Source of the DNA: Microcebus murinus
Lineage: Eukaryota > Chordata > Mammalia > Primates > Cheirogaleidae
Direction of reading: 5' to 3'
Length of the DNA stretch: 64,000 bases
Assembly (NCBI RefSeq): GCF_040939455.1
Contig: NC_134107.1
Location: 12,649,537-12,713,536, forward strand
Shown: piece after piece, positions 24,416 through 64,000 of the stretch
Layout: every line of letters starts with the position of its first letter
How positions within the stretch are numbered: position 1 is the stretch's first letter
Notes under the pieces: generated by a model
Told to the model about the DNA's origin: nothing
Database searches by the model: none
What the model saw: only the letters and a program-made list of their open reading frames with translations
Program-made: the position numbers and the translations under genes

Positions 24416-25840
24416 AAAAAAAACATCTCTCAGTTTCCTCTCTGTAAAATAGGGAGAAGAGTACCTACCCCATAAAGTTATCAAGAGGAGTAAATGAAAG
24501 GGATTAAGCAGGAAGATGTGTAAGGGTCTTGGTGCCAGGCAGAGTAGGCAGTTGAGTGGATATTGGCTATGATGATGACACAGTGTGCACTGAAGAATTC
24601 GGGGTGGGGCTGGGAGCTGGAGACATAGAGGGTCTGTGCCGATATACTGGAGTCCAAGAGATTATTCAGGGACAATTCCTCTAATCAGCCTGGCAAAAAT
24701 GACTTGGGGTACAGTCCCTGAGTCAGGCACACTGTCACTCAACAGCCTGCTGGTAGATGTAGAGACTGAAGAGGGGCACAGGGCTTCTAAATAAGCTGGC
24801 AGCAAGGATCATAAAATGGCAGCTCCAGGGGGTCTATGTAGGAGGAAGATGGGGCCAGGAGAAGAGCACTTCAGGTAATATTGAGTGAACATGGCCTGTT
24901 CAAAGAAGGAGGTTGCTGATGAGATCATGGAAGTCTAAGTCCTACCTGCTTTTCCACTGTCCTGGTATAAAACCTCCAGGCCCAAAAGACTGCACATCTG
25001 GGAGCCCTGCCTGCCCCATCTGGCTTCTCTGAACTTAATAAGGGAGAGAATGTGCATGGAAAGAGAACACAGGAAAGAAAAAATCACCCAGGCCAACGTT
25101 CAGGAAGCACTGGTAATTTTAACTTGCAACTCATCCAAGAAGACCCTAACAGTCATAAGTATATGTACTAAGCTCCCCATCCCCATCCTCTGGCATGCAT
25201 CATCTCTCAGCTGCGGCTGGAACCGAGACTGTGCATGTGCAGCACAGCGCTGTTCACTCAGCAAGCTTTTTGAGGGCTTAAACTTCGAAAAATGGTCTGC
25301 TTAGGGGCAGACTTTGCTTCAGTTCCGGCCTCAGGAGGTGGGGTGGGGGTGGGTGAGGAGATAGACGGGGACATCAAACATGCAGAAGGGGAGGGGTCCT
25401 CAAATAGGCTGAAAGCCAGAATGATCCCCGCCTGGCCTGCCTTACCAGTCAAAGTGAGAGGCACTAAAGCCTGAGAAGGCCCTTCTCGCCTGCAAAGGGC
25501 CGTTTGTAATGACTATGGTTGCTGTGATGACTCCACTACCAAGCCTGCACTGAGCTCTGCCAGTGCAGAAAAGGAAATCCCGGGGAGGATAGAGGCAAGC
25601 CAAGATTTCTCAAGCTCAGTGGTCCCTTCCAACCGCGACGGGCAGGAAGGGCGACCCTACGAAGCCAATTCCAGGTCTTGCGACTGGAGCACAGTTACCA
25701 CGGAGACACCCCTCCTGAAGCCCCGCCAGTCTAAAGCTTGAGTCCACTGGAATCTCGCTGCCAGACGCGCCTCCAGGGCAGGGTCAAGTCTGCAGCAGAC
25801 ACGCCCCACTCTGGGCACATCGAGGTCTGAGAACCGCGCC
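24416..25840. other. Intergenic, upstream of ZNRD2
   Basis: Unique sequence with no recognisable exon or young repeat. In human a divergent non-coding transcript (ZNRD2-DT) starts near here. The sequence alone does not show whether this species has one. Confidence 0.45.
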
Positions 25841-25843
25841 GAA

Positions 25844-25927
25844 GCGTCACATCCGCCCTCTTCCTCAGCCGGATAGAGGAGGGGCGGAGCCGCGGCGGTA
25901 GGCGCTCCACTTGTGCGTCACTTCCGG
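25844..25927. promoter_or_regulatory. ZNRD2: ZNRD2 proximal promoter: paired GCGTCAC(A/T)TCCG motifs
   Basis: GCGTCACATCCG at 25844-25855 and GCGTCACTTCCG at 25915-25926 combine a CRE-like half-site with an ETS-type CTTCCGG core. The second lies 26 bases before the start codon. The region is CpG-rich and lacks a TATA box, typical of a housekeeping promoter. Factor binding is inferred. Confidence 0.5.
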
Positions 25928-25952
25928 TGAGCCCAGAGGCAACAACGGCAAC

Positions 25953-27172
25953 ATGGCCCTGAACGGCGCTGGTGAGGACTTGGGCTGCAGGGGCTTGTGG
26001 CTGCGGGGTACGGGAGGCAGTCGGCTCCGGCAAGACCCCCGGCTCCTTGTGCCTCTCTTCCCCAGAAGTCGACGATTTCTCCTGGGAGCCCCCAACTGAG
26101 GCAGAGACGAAGGTGCTGCAGGCACGACGGGAGCGGCAGGATCGAATCTCCCGGCTCATGGGCGACTACCTGCTGCGCGGTTACCGCATGCTGGGCGAGA
26201 CGTGCGCGGACTGCGGGGTGAGGAGAGACTCGGGCGAGTGACTGGGGATGCGGTCGCGGCCAGGGTGCATGGCCTTTTCTCACCTGTCCCCTCTAGACTC
26301 CATCGCCAGCTGTCTCACCTCTGTCCTGTGTGTTCTCTAATCCCTAGACAATCCTCCTCCAAGACAAGCAGCGGAAAATCTACTGTGTGGCTTGCCAGGA
26401 GCTCGACTCAGATGTGGATAAAGATAACCCAGGTGAGGGGCAGGGGAGAGGGGGTTCCGTGGAGAAGCGTAGTGAGTGGTGATAGAAGCCTGGGAACAAT
26501 AAGCCTGGGAGGTGACAGTGAGTCTGGGGCGGGGGCGGATAAGGGGCTTTCCCCTTTTGGGACTACTCATTCAGTAAGAGCACCAAGCGCCTCCTGTGTG
26601 CCAGACACTGGGAGAGAGTTTGAGCTCAATCAGGCACAGTCCTGATGGAGAGATGAAGCTAGGGCATAAATAGCTGTGATACAAAGTAGAAAGTGGATGA
26701 ATTGCCTTCTAGTGGGGGCAGGGAAAACATCTCAACCACAGAAAGGGCAGAGCAGTAGAGAGAAAGGTGACTCAGGGCTCAGGTGGGCCAGGCATCCTGA
26801 CCATTCCACCCACTCTCTCCTCTTTTAGCTTTGAATGCCCAGGCTGCCCTCTCCCAAGCTCGAGAGCACCAGCTTGCCTCTTCCACAGAGCTCCCCTCAG
26901 CTCCTCGGCCTGCCCCTCAGCCCCCAGTACCCCGACCGGAGCACTGTGAGGGAGCTGCAGCAGGGCTCAAGGCAGCCCAGGGCCCACCCCCTCCTGCTGT
27001 GTCTCCAAATGCAGGTGTGGTGGCCTGCACACAGGCAGCCCTCCTGCAGAAGCTGACCTGGGCCTCAGCCGAGCTGGGTTCTAGCACCTCCCTGGAGACT
27101 AGCATCCAGCTGTGTGGCCTTATCCGGGCATGTGCGGAAGCCTTGCACAGCCTGCAGCAGCTGCAGCACTAA
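25953..27172 (+). CDS. ZNRD2: ZNRD2, zinc ribbon domain containing 2 (SSSCA1 / autoantigen p27)
   Basis: Four exons: 25953-25971, 26066-26217, 26348-26432 and 26829-27172 (stop TAA 27170-27172). They total 600 bases, 199 residues, equal to the human protein. MALNGA from exon 1 joins EVDDFSWEPPTEAE. A helical segment is followed by a zinc ribbon made of CADC (end of exon 2) and CVAC (exon 3). A Pro/Ala-rich linker leads to a C-terminal helix ending SLQQLQH. All donors are GTGAGG; phases are consistent. The protein is known as a Sjogren/scleroderma autoantigen with proposed mitotic and tankyrase-linked roles; its molecular function is not evident from this sequence. The start is the first ATG after the CpG promoter. 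The 3' UTR runs on without a clear AATAAA that I can place. Confidence 0.97.
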
Positions 27173-29496
<2,324 letters not shown>

Positions 29497-30022
29497 AGAG
29501 CTGGGGGGTGGGTGGCATGTATCCATGCAAAAGGCTCAGAAGCTCACTCGTCACAAGTCCTCAGACTGCAGTGCCTGCTCTCCCCCATACCGCCTCACCT
29601 CATAGGAGGGCAAGGCCTGTGCCACCTCAGAGGCAAAACTGCCAACCCCTCTCTTTCCTGTCTTGGGTTAGCTGGCACTGGGGCTGGTACCTAGGTTATA
29701 GCCTCTGCCCATGGCACTGGGCCTCCACTTCTCCCACACGTGTGTCCCCAGCTTGGCCAACCCTCATTTTGGCGATGGGGGGCTCACCCAAAGCATCTTA
29801 CTCTCCCCGTAGCGTCTCTGGGATTGGGATGAGTGCCTGGCTCCTATCTCCTAGCCTTTTGTTGCTTCTGGCAGCTGCTGGCTCAGGCGCATCCCAGCTC
29901 TGATCTCTGGATTCCACTCCCCTGGACAAGGGCTCCAGGACCCGTCCTTGCACCTCCCCACGGCCAGGAGAGCCACAGGCTCCATGCTGGATATTTAAGT
30001 TTAGGGGCCAGCCTCCTAGATA

Positions 30023-30028
30023 AATAAA
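30023..30028 (+). terminator. FAM89B: FAM89B polyadenylation signal
   Basis: AATAAA within GATAAATAAATAC, followed about 15 bases later by a GT-rich stretch (GTTGTTGTGTTCT). This gives a 3' UTR of about 0.55 kb. Confidence 0.85.
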
Positions 30029-30049
30029 TACTCTCTCCGCGTTGTTGTG

Positions 30050-31830
30050 TTCTGACTGCCTGGCTCTGGGGCGGGAGTATAGCGGTGTTTCTGGCAAGTG
30101 CGGCCCCACGCTCTGTCGGCAGGTGGCGCCCGAGACCCCGAGTGGACGAGAGCTGAGCGGCGGCGGGGTGCGAGTCCGCCCTCCGCCGGGCGGGGCTGGA
30201 AAGCGTTCCAGGCTGGCCGAGCCTGGCTCCGCAGCTGGGTGACTGCGGTCGAGTCACTTCCCTTCTCAGGCCGGCGACCTCAGAGTCCAATCTCCCGCCC
30301 CCGGCCCTTCCCAACTCGCTTTGGGCTTTCCCGGCGGGCCGGGAAGGAAGACGCAGCAGCCGCCCATCTTGAGGAGAGAAACTTTCCACCCCGCGAGGGC
30401 GGAGTTGGGGCAGCACAGGAAATGGGTGGGCGGGAGTCAGCGGACCAAGGGGCCCCTCGGCTGGAGAGGGGAAAGGAGCCTTCAGGAAGGGCCTGGCAGC
30501 TAATGGCCTGCGGGTGGGAGGAAAGAGCGGCAGAGGCAGAAGGGAGTGAAGATCGCAGTATCCCGCGCCTCCCTACAGGCCAGGCAAGCCCCAGGAGGGG
30601 GACAGTGCCGGCGGCGGTGAAGAGTGATTGGGGTCCCAGACACCCCGATTCCGCACTTAGTTTCATGCAGACCGCCCAGCTGCCCCGCAGCGCCAGGGAG
30701 GGGCCTTTACGGTTGTATGTAAAAGGCTTCCTTTTATGGAGGAAACCGAAGACCACAGCGCTGGGACTGGGAGCCAAACCCAGGTGTGAAGCCCACCAGA
30801 AGCCTGCACATTCGGGGACAATGGGTACTCAGACCCCCCACGCACTACACTCGACAACTTCCTGAGTCGGAGCGAAGAGGAGAGGCCGCGAGGTCGCATA
30901 CTTTGGCGTACAGGCATTTCATCCCCATGCCCTGCTGAACAGTCACTTGCCTCCTGGACATGCCACGCAGCTGGCACCCCTGGGAGATCTGACGTCCTCT
31001 TCAAACCGAGTATTTTATCACGCACCGGGCTTCGGTCCATTCGCAAACCTTGCTGAGCAGCTGGAGAGAACAAAACGATGTGTTTCCCCAGGGCAGTTCT
31101 CTAACTGGGCCTGACACCCCAGCAGACGTTCATTACCATGCTGGGCGGGAGGGTAGGCGATAAGGGCTCTAATCTAGGTGTTAACCCAGCCGCTAACGCC
31201 CGGGGCAGGCTTCCCCGGGAGGGAGGGTAAACAAACACACGCGCAGGCACACTTTTCCCCCGTCCATGATAACGAATTCCATTTAATGACACCTGGCAAA
31301 ATCAGCAGGCTCTGTGCTAAATGTTTACCTAGGTTGCATCTTCCCAATGATTATAAAAGGTGGAACTATGATTATTCCCATTTAGCAGACGTTGAAACTG
31401 AGGTTTGGAGTGTTGGTGCTTTGTCCAAAGTCACACATTTGGTTGGAAGTCAGGATTTGAACCTCCAGCTACTTGTGGGAGGTAGGGATTATCTTCCCAC
31501 GTGACAGCGGAGAAACCAGGTTCTGAGAGAGTGGGGGTCAGTGCTGCCTAGAAGTAGGGCCACAGAGGTTTGTCCCTGACTCTGCTCCTTTCTGCTCTGG
31601 TTAAGATGTAGCCACCCTAGAGTTGAGGACAGCTGGCTCTGGTCCAGATTCTCAGTATGACCCTGAGCAAGTCCCTTCCCCTTTCTGAGTCTCTGTTTTC
31701 CTAGCTTGTGAGATGGGGCCACCAGTACATATCTCCCAGGGCTGCAAGCAGGAAGGGAGGAGGCCGGAGCAGCGCTCTCAAGAGCCGCACCAAGTTGTCG
31801 GTTGCCCTCTCCCCAGGCCCACGGGCTCCG
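30050..31830. other. FAM89B-EHBP1L1 intergenic region
   Basis: Starts with a CpG-rich patch (30055-30480) containing a CTCF-like motif (TCGGCAGGTGGCGC, 30116-30129). Two MIR-like stretches follow near 31280-31470 and 31640-31720. No coding exon found. Confidence 0.5.
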
Positions 31831-32288
31831 CACCCGGCCTGCGTGTCTACACCGCCTCAGCGCTGCGGTCAGGCGTCACCCCCTCCACCACTGCTCCCCC
31901 CACCGCGCCCCATCGCGGCTCGAGGCCCCGGAAGCCGGGTCGCCCCGCCTCCCGTGCTCCTGCCCCGGCCCCCGCCCCGCGCCAGAGCCCCGCCCGCCTT
32001 CCGACGGGGGTGCGGCTCCAGGAAACGGCGCGCTCTGCTCGCTCGCTGCTTGGCGCTCCAGCCACCCGACGCGCACCAGACGACCCCGCAGACTCAGCCA
32101 GACCACTCCACAGGCCCCTACGGCGACAGCAGGGAGAGCGGACCTGGGTCCGAGCCTCAGTCAACTCCGCAAGGACGAGGCGGGCAGCGCGGATCCGAGC
32201 CCTAGAAGCCATGGGGACCCGGACTGGGCCAGCGGTCGCGGGCCAGCGGGAGCCCTTGGCCTGAGAAGCGGACGACGGGGCTGGGGCC

Positions 32289-47984
<15,696 letters not shown>

Positions 47985-48094
47985 GGCCGCGCCGGCCACG
48001 GAGGCCTTCGCCGCTCCCCACCGGCTCGGACCGCAGCCTCGCTCGCCGCCCGGCCTGCGCCGCGGAGGACCGGCCCCACCGACGGTGTGCACGG

Positions 48095-48108
48095 CCGCCA
48101 GGGGGCGC
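48095..48108 (+). promoter_or_regulatory. CTCF-like motif in EHBP1L1 3' UTR
   Basis: CCGCCAGGGGGCGC matches 13 of 14 positions of the CTCF core consensus as I know it. It sits in a CpG-rich 3' UTR between two convergent genes. Binding is not shown by sequence alone. Confidence 0.5.
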
Positions 48109-48334
48109 CCCTTCCCGGGGCTGGTGGCCCGAGGGACGGGAGCGGCTGGGCGGCTGCGCCGTATTTATTTGCCTGTAGGCGTGTGCGCGTGTCCGCGTGT
48201 CCGCGGAGGGTTGGGGGTCCCGGGAGCGCCGCGTGGAGCCCCTCCCCGACGGCAGGGCCCTGGCCGGCGAGTCCTGTGGAGAAGGACGGCCCGGGGACCG
48301 CCGTCCCCGCCCTCCCCGTCCTGTTTTGACACGC

Positions 48335-48340
48335 AATAAA
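48335..48340 (+). terminator. EHBP1L1: EHBP1L1 polyadenylation signal
   Basis: AATAAA in CGCAATAAAGTTAG, 351 bases after the stop codon, in a CpG-rich 3' UTR. Cleavage is expected around 48355-48360. Confidence 0.88.
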
Positions 48341-48590
48341 GTTAGACAAGGGTACACTAGAGCCAGCCCTTTCTCTGCACAACCTGGAACCTCAATGGAC
48401 AGAAGACTGTGGGGCTTAGGCCAGGAAGGTTGGCTCGGCGATCCTTAGCGATCCTTAGCGGGGCTGTGCTGGTTTTGAGGTTCCCAGAAGAGCTGAGGCT
48501 GGACCTGGCCTTCCAAAAATGATGGCCAATGGCTGTAGAGAAGCCATATTCGAACGAAGACATGAAAACACAGTTGAAGTTCTTGCCCAT

Positions 48591-48596
48591 TTTATT
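48591..48596 (-). terminator. KCNK7: KCNK7 polyadenylation signal
   Basis: TTTATT on the plus strand, that is AATAAA on the minus strand, 141 bases beyond the KCNK7 stop. The EHBP1L1 and KCNK7 messages thus end about 220 bases apart, tail to tail. Confidence 0.75.
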
Positions 48597-48736
48597 TTTG
48601 TTTAAATTAACACATGATTCCCTGAGGTCTTCACATCCACTCCACCCCTATCTCCAGATTCTTCCCCAACTGCTCCTGGCTGTTTCCTTCCTGCTCCTCC
48701 ACCTTAAAGCAGCTGGACTTGGTCACCTGACACCTG

Positions 48737-51315
48737 TCAGCAAGCTGGGGCCTGTTCTGAGGCTGGGGCTGTGGGTGGCAGGGTGCTCAGAGCCAGTTCA
48801 TCCTGGACTAGAATGCCACCTTGGTCCTCAGCTGTCAAAGGGCCACTGCACTCGAAGAACTTCACGATGGCACGGACTTGTGGTAGCTCCACGAAGGTCT
48901 CCACGGCTAGCAGCATGGCCAGGAGGCCTAGGAGCAAGTAACCTAGGGAAGAGAGGTTGGTCGGGCAGCTCTTGGGGTGCTGACGATGCTCCCCCACCTC
49001 CCAGCCTGGTCTCTCACCTTGGCACCTGGTGCCACTCACACCTCTCTTAAGCCTGCCATCAGGTCTCTTTGGACTACAAGTCCCATACCATGCCCTCCGG
49101 CAGGGTCCCTCCACCTGTGAGACTCAGTCCCCCAGTGGGTGATGGGAGTCCTAGGTCCAGGCCCCTCTTCCCTCCTCCCCAACAGGCTTGGGCAGCCAAA
49201 CTCACCAAGAAGTGCGAGCTGGCCAAGGTGGTAAATTACTGGATGCAGGCCATGGCCATGGCTGGGCAGCAAGTCCCCCAGGCCGATGGTGCTGAGTGAG
49301 CTGAAGCAGAAGTAGATGGCCTCCAGCAGGCTGCAGTCTCCCTGCAGACCCCATAGCACCAGTGCTGGCAGCAACACAAAGATGCTGGCCACCAGCAGGC
49401 CCAGTCCAGCTGCCTGCAGCAATACAATCCTGTTTGGTGCCAGCTGCCAGTGCGCCGCTACCCAGGCACCCGGGCGGCTAAGCACAGGCAGCAGGCAGTG
49501 GCGCAAGGTAGCCACAAGTGTTAGGGAGGCTGGCAGCCCCAGGGCTGCATAAACCACACAGAAGGCCTTTCCGCCTGCTGATAGTGGGGCCATGTAGCCA
49601 TAACCTGGAGAAGAAAGAGACAGTGGGCAATGAGCTCTTGCATGGGTTGCCTGTTGGGATCCTCACGTCCCCCAACATCACCTCCTGCAGAAGGCTGCTG
49701 CTCCCTGGTGGTTAAAATTGCCTGAACTGTTCGGGCCTGTATTCTGTCTGACTCTCCTCTTCCTTTACTGGGGATCCTGGGAAAGTCCCTTAACCTCTCT
49801 GGGCCACTCTTTTCTTTTCTGGAAAATGAAAGGATTAAAGAAGACAGTCCCTCAGGCCTTTTGCAGCTGGGACAATTCTGAATACTGCTGTTCTGCCTTA
49901 GAGAGAAAGACCCCAGTTCTCTGAGGGATTCCTCAGCTCTGCTTTTCTAAGTACTTGCAAATATTTCCAAATTCACAGCCAGTGCAATGTCACCTGCTCT
50001 TCCACTCCCCAAATGTGTATCGCATCGTCCTGTGTGCCAGGCCTCGTACTGGAATCTGAGCCTGCCCAGGCCCTGCCCTTGGGTGGGGGAGGCAGGCAGG
50101 AAAATCAGTCTTGACGTTTGACGTGAAGAGCCGCACGGAGGCAGCACACAGGAGAGGGCGTGTGAGGCCAGCAGTGCCCGTGCAGGGTGGGGCGAGGCGG
50201 GCCCTCAGGGTGTGCTGGAGAGCAGGGTCAGCTAGTCCGGGGGCTGCACACTGAAATGGCTACAGGAGGCAGATGTGAGACAGGAGGGAATGGTGAGGAC
50301 TGGGGTGGACCAGAGAGCATGTGCTCCGCCCAAAGGGGCAGGCCCCCTCCTCTCCGCTGCAGCCAGCGTGTTGCCTTGGGAGATCTGGCTCAGTGTGAAT
50401 AGATTTCCTGATTTTCCAAAAGAAGTTGGAAATACAGAATTCAATTCAAGAAATATTTAGGTACTTGGCAGGATAAAACAAAAAAACCAGGGCTGTGGCC
50501 CCCTTGCTCTATGTCTCTGGACCTATGCACTTGCTGTTCTTCTGCCAGGAATTCCTTCATCCCTCATGTCTGTGCTCTCCTGTCCTTGCTAGCATGTCCT
50601 CAGGACTTCCTAGCTGAGAAGCCTTCCCTCACTCCCCTCCTGAGTCTGTGGTCGTGGTCTGTGCTTCCCAGGTTCCTTCTGTTTCCCTCCATCCAAGAGT
50701 CCATCCCACTGTACTGTCGTCCCTGCCTTGTGTCAGGCAGGGATCTGGGCACCTCTCCTGGGTCTCCAAGGGTGCCTGGGGGAGCGGCTGGGAAGGCCAC
50801 ACCCCTCCTGGCAGCTGAAGTGGAGGCACCAGTTGGGGTGTGTTGGTGTGGGGAACCCCAGCTGTGATGTCAGGTCTGAAAGGGCCCTGGCTCCGTCTGG
50901 CACTTTGGGGCTAGGGGAAGGGTGTCGCACCCCCAGGGACCCCAGGGAGTAATGGCCTCAGGAGCCCTCTCGGATGGGGCTGCCTGGTGGCCTTACCCGT
51001 GGTGGTGAGGATGCTGGCAGTGAAGAGCAGGGCCGAGGGCAGATCCCAGTTCCTGTCCTCCGAGCCGTTGCCCAGGCTGGAGACCCCGTGGGCCTGGGCT
51101 GCCAGAGCAGCACCCAGCAGCTCCTTCAGTTCTCCAGGGGCCAGGCAGGCCCCATGCTTGGCGTGGAAAGTAGCCAGCTCAGCCCTGAGCTGAGCCTGGA
51201 GCCTGAGTGCTGGAGGCCCCTCCAGTGCCTGGAGCACCACAGCCCCAAGCCCCAGGGCCAGCAGGTGGGCCACAACCAGGAGCCAGTATCGGGCCCAGGG
51301 CCTTAGAACCCCCAT
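48737..51315 (-). CDS. KCNK7: KCNK7, two-pore-domain potassium channel subunit
   Basis: Three exons: 51315-50997, 49604-49206 and 48942-48737; 924 bases, 307 residues, the same as human. Start MGVLRPWARYWLLVVAHLLA leads straight into TM1. An extracellular cap with Cys near residue 57 and an N-glycosylation sequon (NGS, about residue 82) follows. Pore 1 filter is TTTGYGYM, GYG at residues 107-109, split by the exon 1/2 junction. TM2 and TM3 follow, then pore 2 SSLSTIGLGDLLP with GLG at 214-216, then TM4 and a short C-terminal tail ending APAC. The human protein, as I know it, has GLE in pore 2, so the filter here looks more canonical. KCNK7 is known as a subunit with no measured current when expressed alone. 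Convergent with EHBP1L1. Confidence 0.96.
49605..50996 (-). other. KCNK7: KCNK7 intron 1
   Basis: 1.4 kb between pore-1 halves, with no Alu. Some old MIR-like text lies near 49.79-49.87 kb ('gggaaagtcccttaacctct'). No coding exon seen. Confidence 0.5.
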
Positions 51316-52885
51316 GGTGTGCACCCAAGTCTGGGGTGCCGTGGGAGCTGGCTGCGCCACCCCAAGCACCTGGGAGGGGCCGACAGGGTGGGGCTGGGAA
51401 GAGGTGCTGCGTGGGCGGCTGGGACACAGCCGGCAAGTGTGAAGGGGAGGAAGGCGAGCTGGAGCACCTCCGTCAGGTTCTGGGGCAACTGCATCTCACC
51501 GCAGCTGGGACGGTGGGGGCGGCTGAGGAAGGCTGCGGTGTGGGCGCAGACAGGGCGGAAGCCAGGCCCGGAGAGGGCCTCACACTTATTCAAGGTCATA
51601 CTCACCCAGACACCTGGACCCCATTCATTCACTCAACAGCTGTCTAGGCCCTGAGAACACTGGGGAAGAGACACAGGCCCCTTCCCTCCTGGTGTTCACG
51701 CCAGAAACCTCTGCTATTAGCAAAGAAGCATGACAATGGCATGCTGTCCTAAGTTCCATGAAAGAAACACCGGGGTAATGGGAGACTTCTGAGGGAGGCG
51801 TGTCTTCCTGGGAGAGCTCCTCTGAGGAGGTGATGCTTCAGCTGGGGAATAAGAAGATGCCAGTCAAGGTGGGAATGAGCTTGGGGTGCGGAAAGAACAG
51901 GCAGGCTGGCTGTGGTGGCGTGGGGGAGGGCAAGGACACAGGCCCTTGAAGACAAGTGTGGCCCAGGAGACCTAAGGGGGCTTCTGCAGGCATCCAGGAT
52001 GGAACGGCAGTGGCCTGGGCAATGGAGTGGGAGAGGGGTTGGTGGCACTTGGGATGGATCAGGTGGCAGTGGTGGTGGTAGGTAAAGAGAGGACTCAGGA
52101 TGCCCAGAGTATCCTGGGCAAATGTCGTTACAGCCTTCACTCGTGGTCCTTCCTGCAGCTTTGTGCCTGTCCTCCTGGCCCCCCACCCTGCTGAACTGCA
52201 GACAGAGTCTGGCTGCCATGGGGCGCTGGGGGAGGGGGAAGCCCGGGCTACAACTCCTGTAACCACTACTCAGGAGCTGAGCCCCAGGGCACCGTGTGCA
52301 AGTGTTCGCCAACAGAACCCCCAGGGCAGTGTCCGGGACATTGCTGGTGGTGCCAGGTGCCATAGTAGGTCACCATGCGGAGGTGGGTGGAGCTTATTTC
52401 TCATGTGTCCAGACCATGGGATCTCTGAGACAGAGCCAGGGAAACCCAGAGGACTGTAGGCTCCTGAGCTCAGAGAGCCACCTGTGTGGGGGCAGCATGG
52501 CCAGGGAAGGTGTCCTGGGTGGGGGGATGTTGTAGCTGGGCCCAGAGGATAAGCAGGGACTACCCAGCAACAGGGAGGATCAGGGCAAATGGTCACTTGA
52601 ATGGTGGGAATGGCATGTGCAAATGTGGAGCAGGGAAGCCCTGGCAAGGGTGGGGAGAGGAGGGCGAGGCCAGCGTGTGCATGTGTAGGGTAGCCTGAGG
52701 AGGGGCTTAAATGATTGACCAAGGTCGATGGACTTGGTCCCAGGAGAAGGGTGCAGTGCAAGGTAACCCGGCCTAGGCCCAGGCCAACTGCCCAATGTGT
52801 GGGAGGCACGGGCCCTGAGGATACTAGGGTCACATAATAAGTTGGGTTTCCTGATTACCTCCAAGAAAGATGACAGGTTGCATTT
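51316..52885. other. KCNK7-MAP3K11 intergenic region
   Basis: Holds the KCNK7 5' region, without an evident strong CpG island, and unique sequence up to the MAP3K11 3' end. I find no exon or young repeat. The open frames here have no recognisable similarity. Confidence 0.5.
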
Positions 52886-52903
52886 GGGGAGACAGCTTAC
52901 GAG

Positions 52904-52919
52904 TTTATTTGGCTTTATT
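52904..52919 (-). terminator. MAP3K11: MAP3K11 tandem polyadenylation signals
   Basis: TTTATT at 52904-52909 and 52914-52919 on the plus strand, that is two AATAAA hexamers on the minus strand. The 3' UTR is about 0.5 kb from the stop at 53416. Confidence 0.85.
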
Positions 52920-53415
52920 GGATCCCAAGGCTAAGGCCCCAACCCTGGCTGGGGCAGCAGGAAGGCACCTAGAGAGCCCTGGCCCCAGGTGACCCCCAGA
53001 ACAGGGGGGGTCCAGGCAGTAAGCCCTGGGGCAGGGGCCACAGTAGCAGGACTTGGTCAAAAGTGCTGGTGATAGCTGAGGCCAGCCCCTCTCCCCTGCA
53101 CCTCCCCTCCTCCCTGCACCACCCCTGGGGGCAATTCCCTGAGACAGGCTCTGGTCCTCCCAACCAGCTGGGTACAGTGTTGGGCCCCAGTGGGGGATAG
53201 GTAAGTCAGGGGGACCTACAGGTTGCAGGTGTGGGGGGTGCAGGCCCCCCATCCAGTGTGAAGGCTTCCTGTGCAGTGTAGTGTTCCTGACCCCCAAAGG
53301 GGGGTGGAGTCCCTGGGGGAAACCTAGGCAGCTACAGAGGCTGGCCTGGTTCCCATTCCAGTGTATGCTGTGGCTCCTGTGGGTGGCTGGAGTGTGAGGC
53401 AGTGGCCTGGCCCAG

Positions 53416-64000
<10,585 letters not shown>

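Noticed and set aside
52270..52833. 187-residue minus-strand frame between KCNK7 and MAP3K11
   Set aside because: No known domain, low-complexity Pro/Ser/Leu text, and no promoter or splice signals that support it.

Overview
This is nuclear DNA from a gene-dense, GC-rich stretch of a mammalian genome. Six spliced protein-coding genes occur in the order and orientation known from human 11q13.1: LTBP3 (minus, 3' end outside the window), ZNRD2 (plus), FAM89B (plus), EHBP1L1 (plus), KCNK7 (minus) and MAP3K11 (minus, first exon outside the window). The younger Alu elements carry an AT-rich segment (AAATTAATTGGCCAACTAAT plus short TA runs) and an extended right arm that are, from my knowledge of primate SINEs, typical of strepsirrhine primates. 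I therefore infer a lemur or close relative. I cannot name the species from the sequence.

Layout. 415-13044: LTBP3, 18 coding exons, covering the signal peptide through the array of EGF-like domains; the C-terminal third lies before base 1. 13045-13760: CpG-rich LTBP3 5' region. 13760-25840: 12 kb without a recognisable coding gene, holding MIR, L1 and Alu copies and a decayed retrovirus-like block (about 19.1-23.8 kb) broken by an L1 fragment, an Alu, a mariner-like DNA transposon and a near-perfect 246-bp inverted repeat. 25953-27172: ZNRD2. 28067-29496: FAM89B. 32289-47984: EHBP1L1, including a 2.3-kb exon of tandem repeats. 48737-51315: KCNK7, convergent with EHBP1L1. 53416-62787: MAP3K11 exons 2-10, read towards lower coordinates.

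Every exon junction given was placed by reading frame, GT/AG splice dinucleotides and continuity with the known vertebrate proteins. Within each gene the exon lengths and phases add up. The genes do not form a pathway. They are housekeeping and signalling neighbours: extracellular TGF-beta presentation (LTBP3), a small zinc-ribbon protein (ZNRD2), a cytoskeletal kinase adaptor (FAM89B), a Rab/endosome-actin adaptor (EHBP1L1), a two-pore potassium channel subunit (KCNK7) and a JNK-pathway MAP3K (MAP3K11/MLK3).

I found no new biological system. The observations most worth checking are the recent inverted duplication inside old repeats, a second-pore GLG motif in KCNK7 where the human protein has GLE, a 17-base LTBP3 microexon behind a weak donor, and a young in-frame tandem duplication in EHBP1L1.
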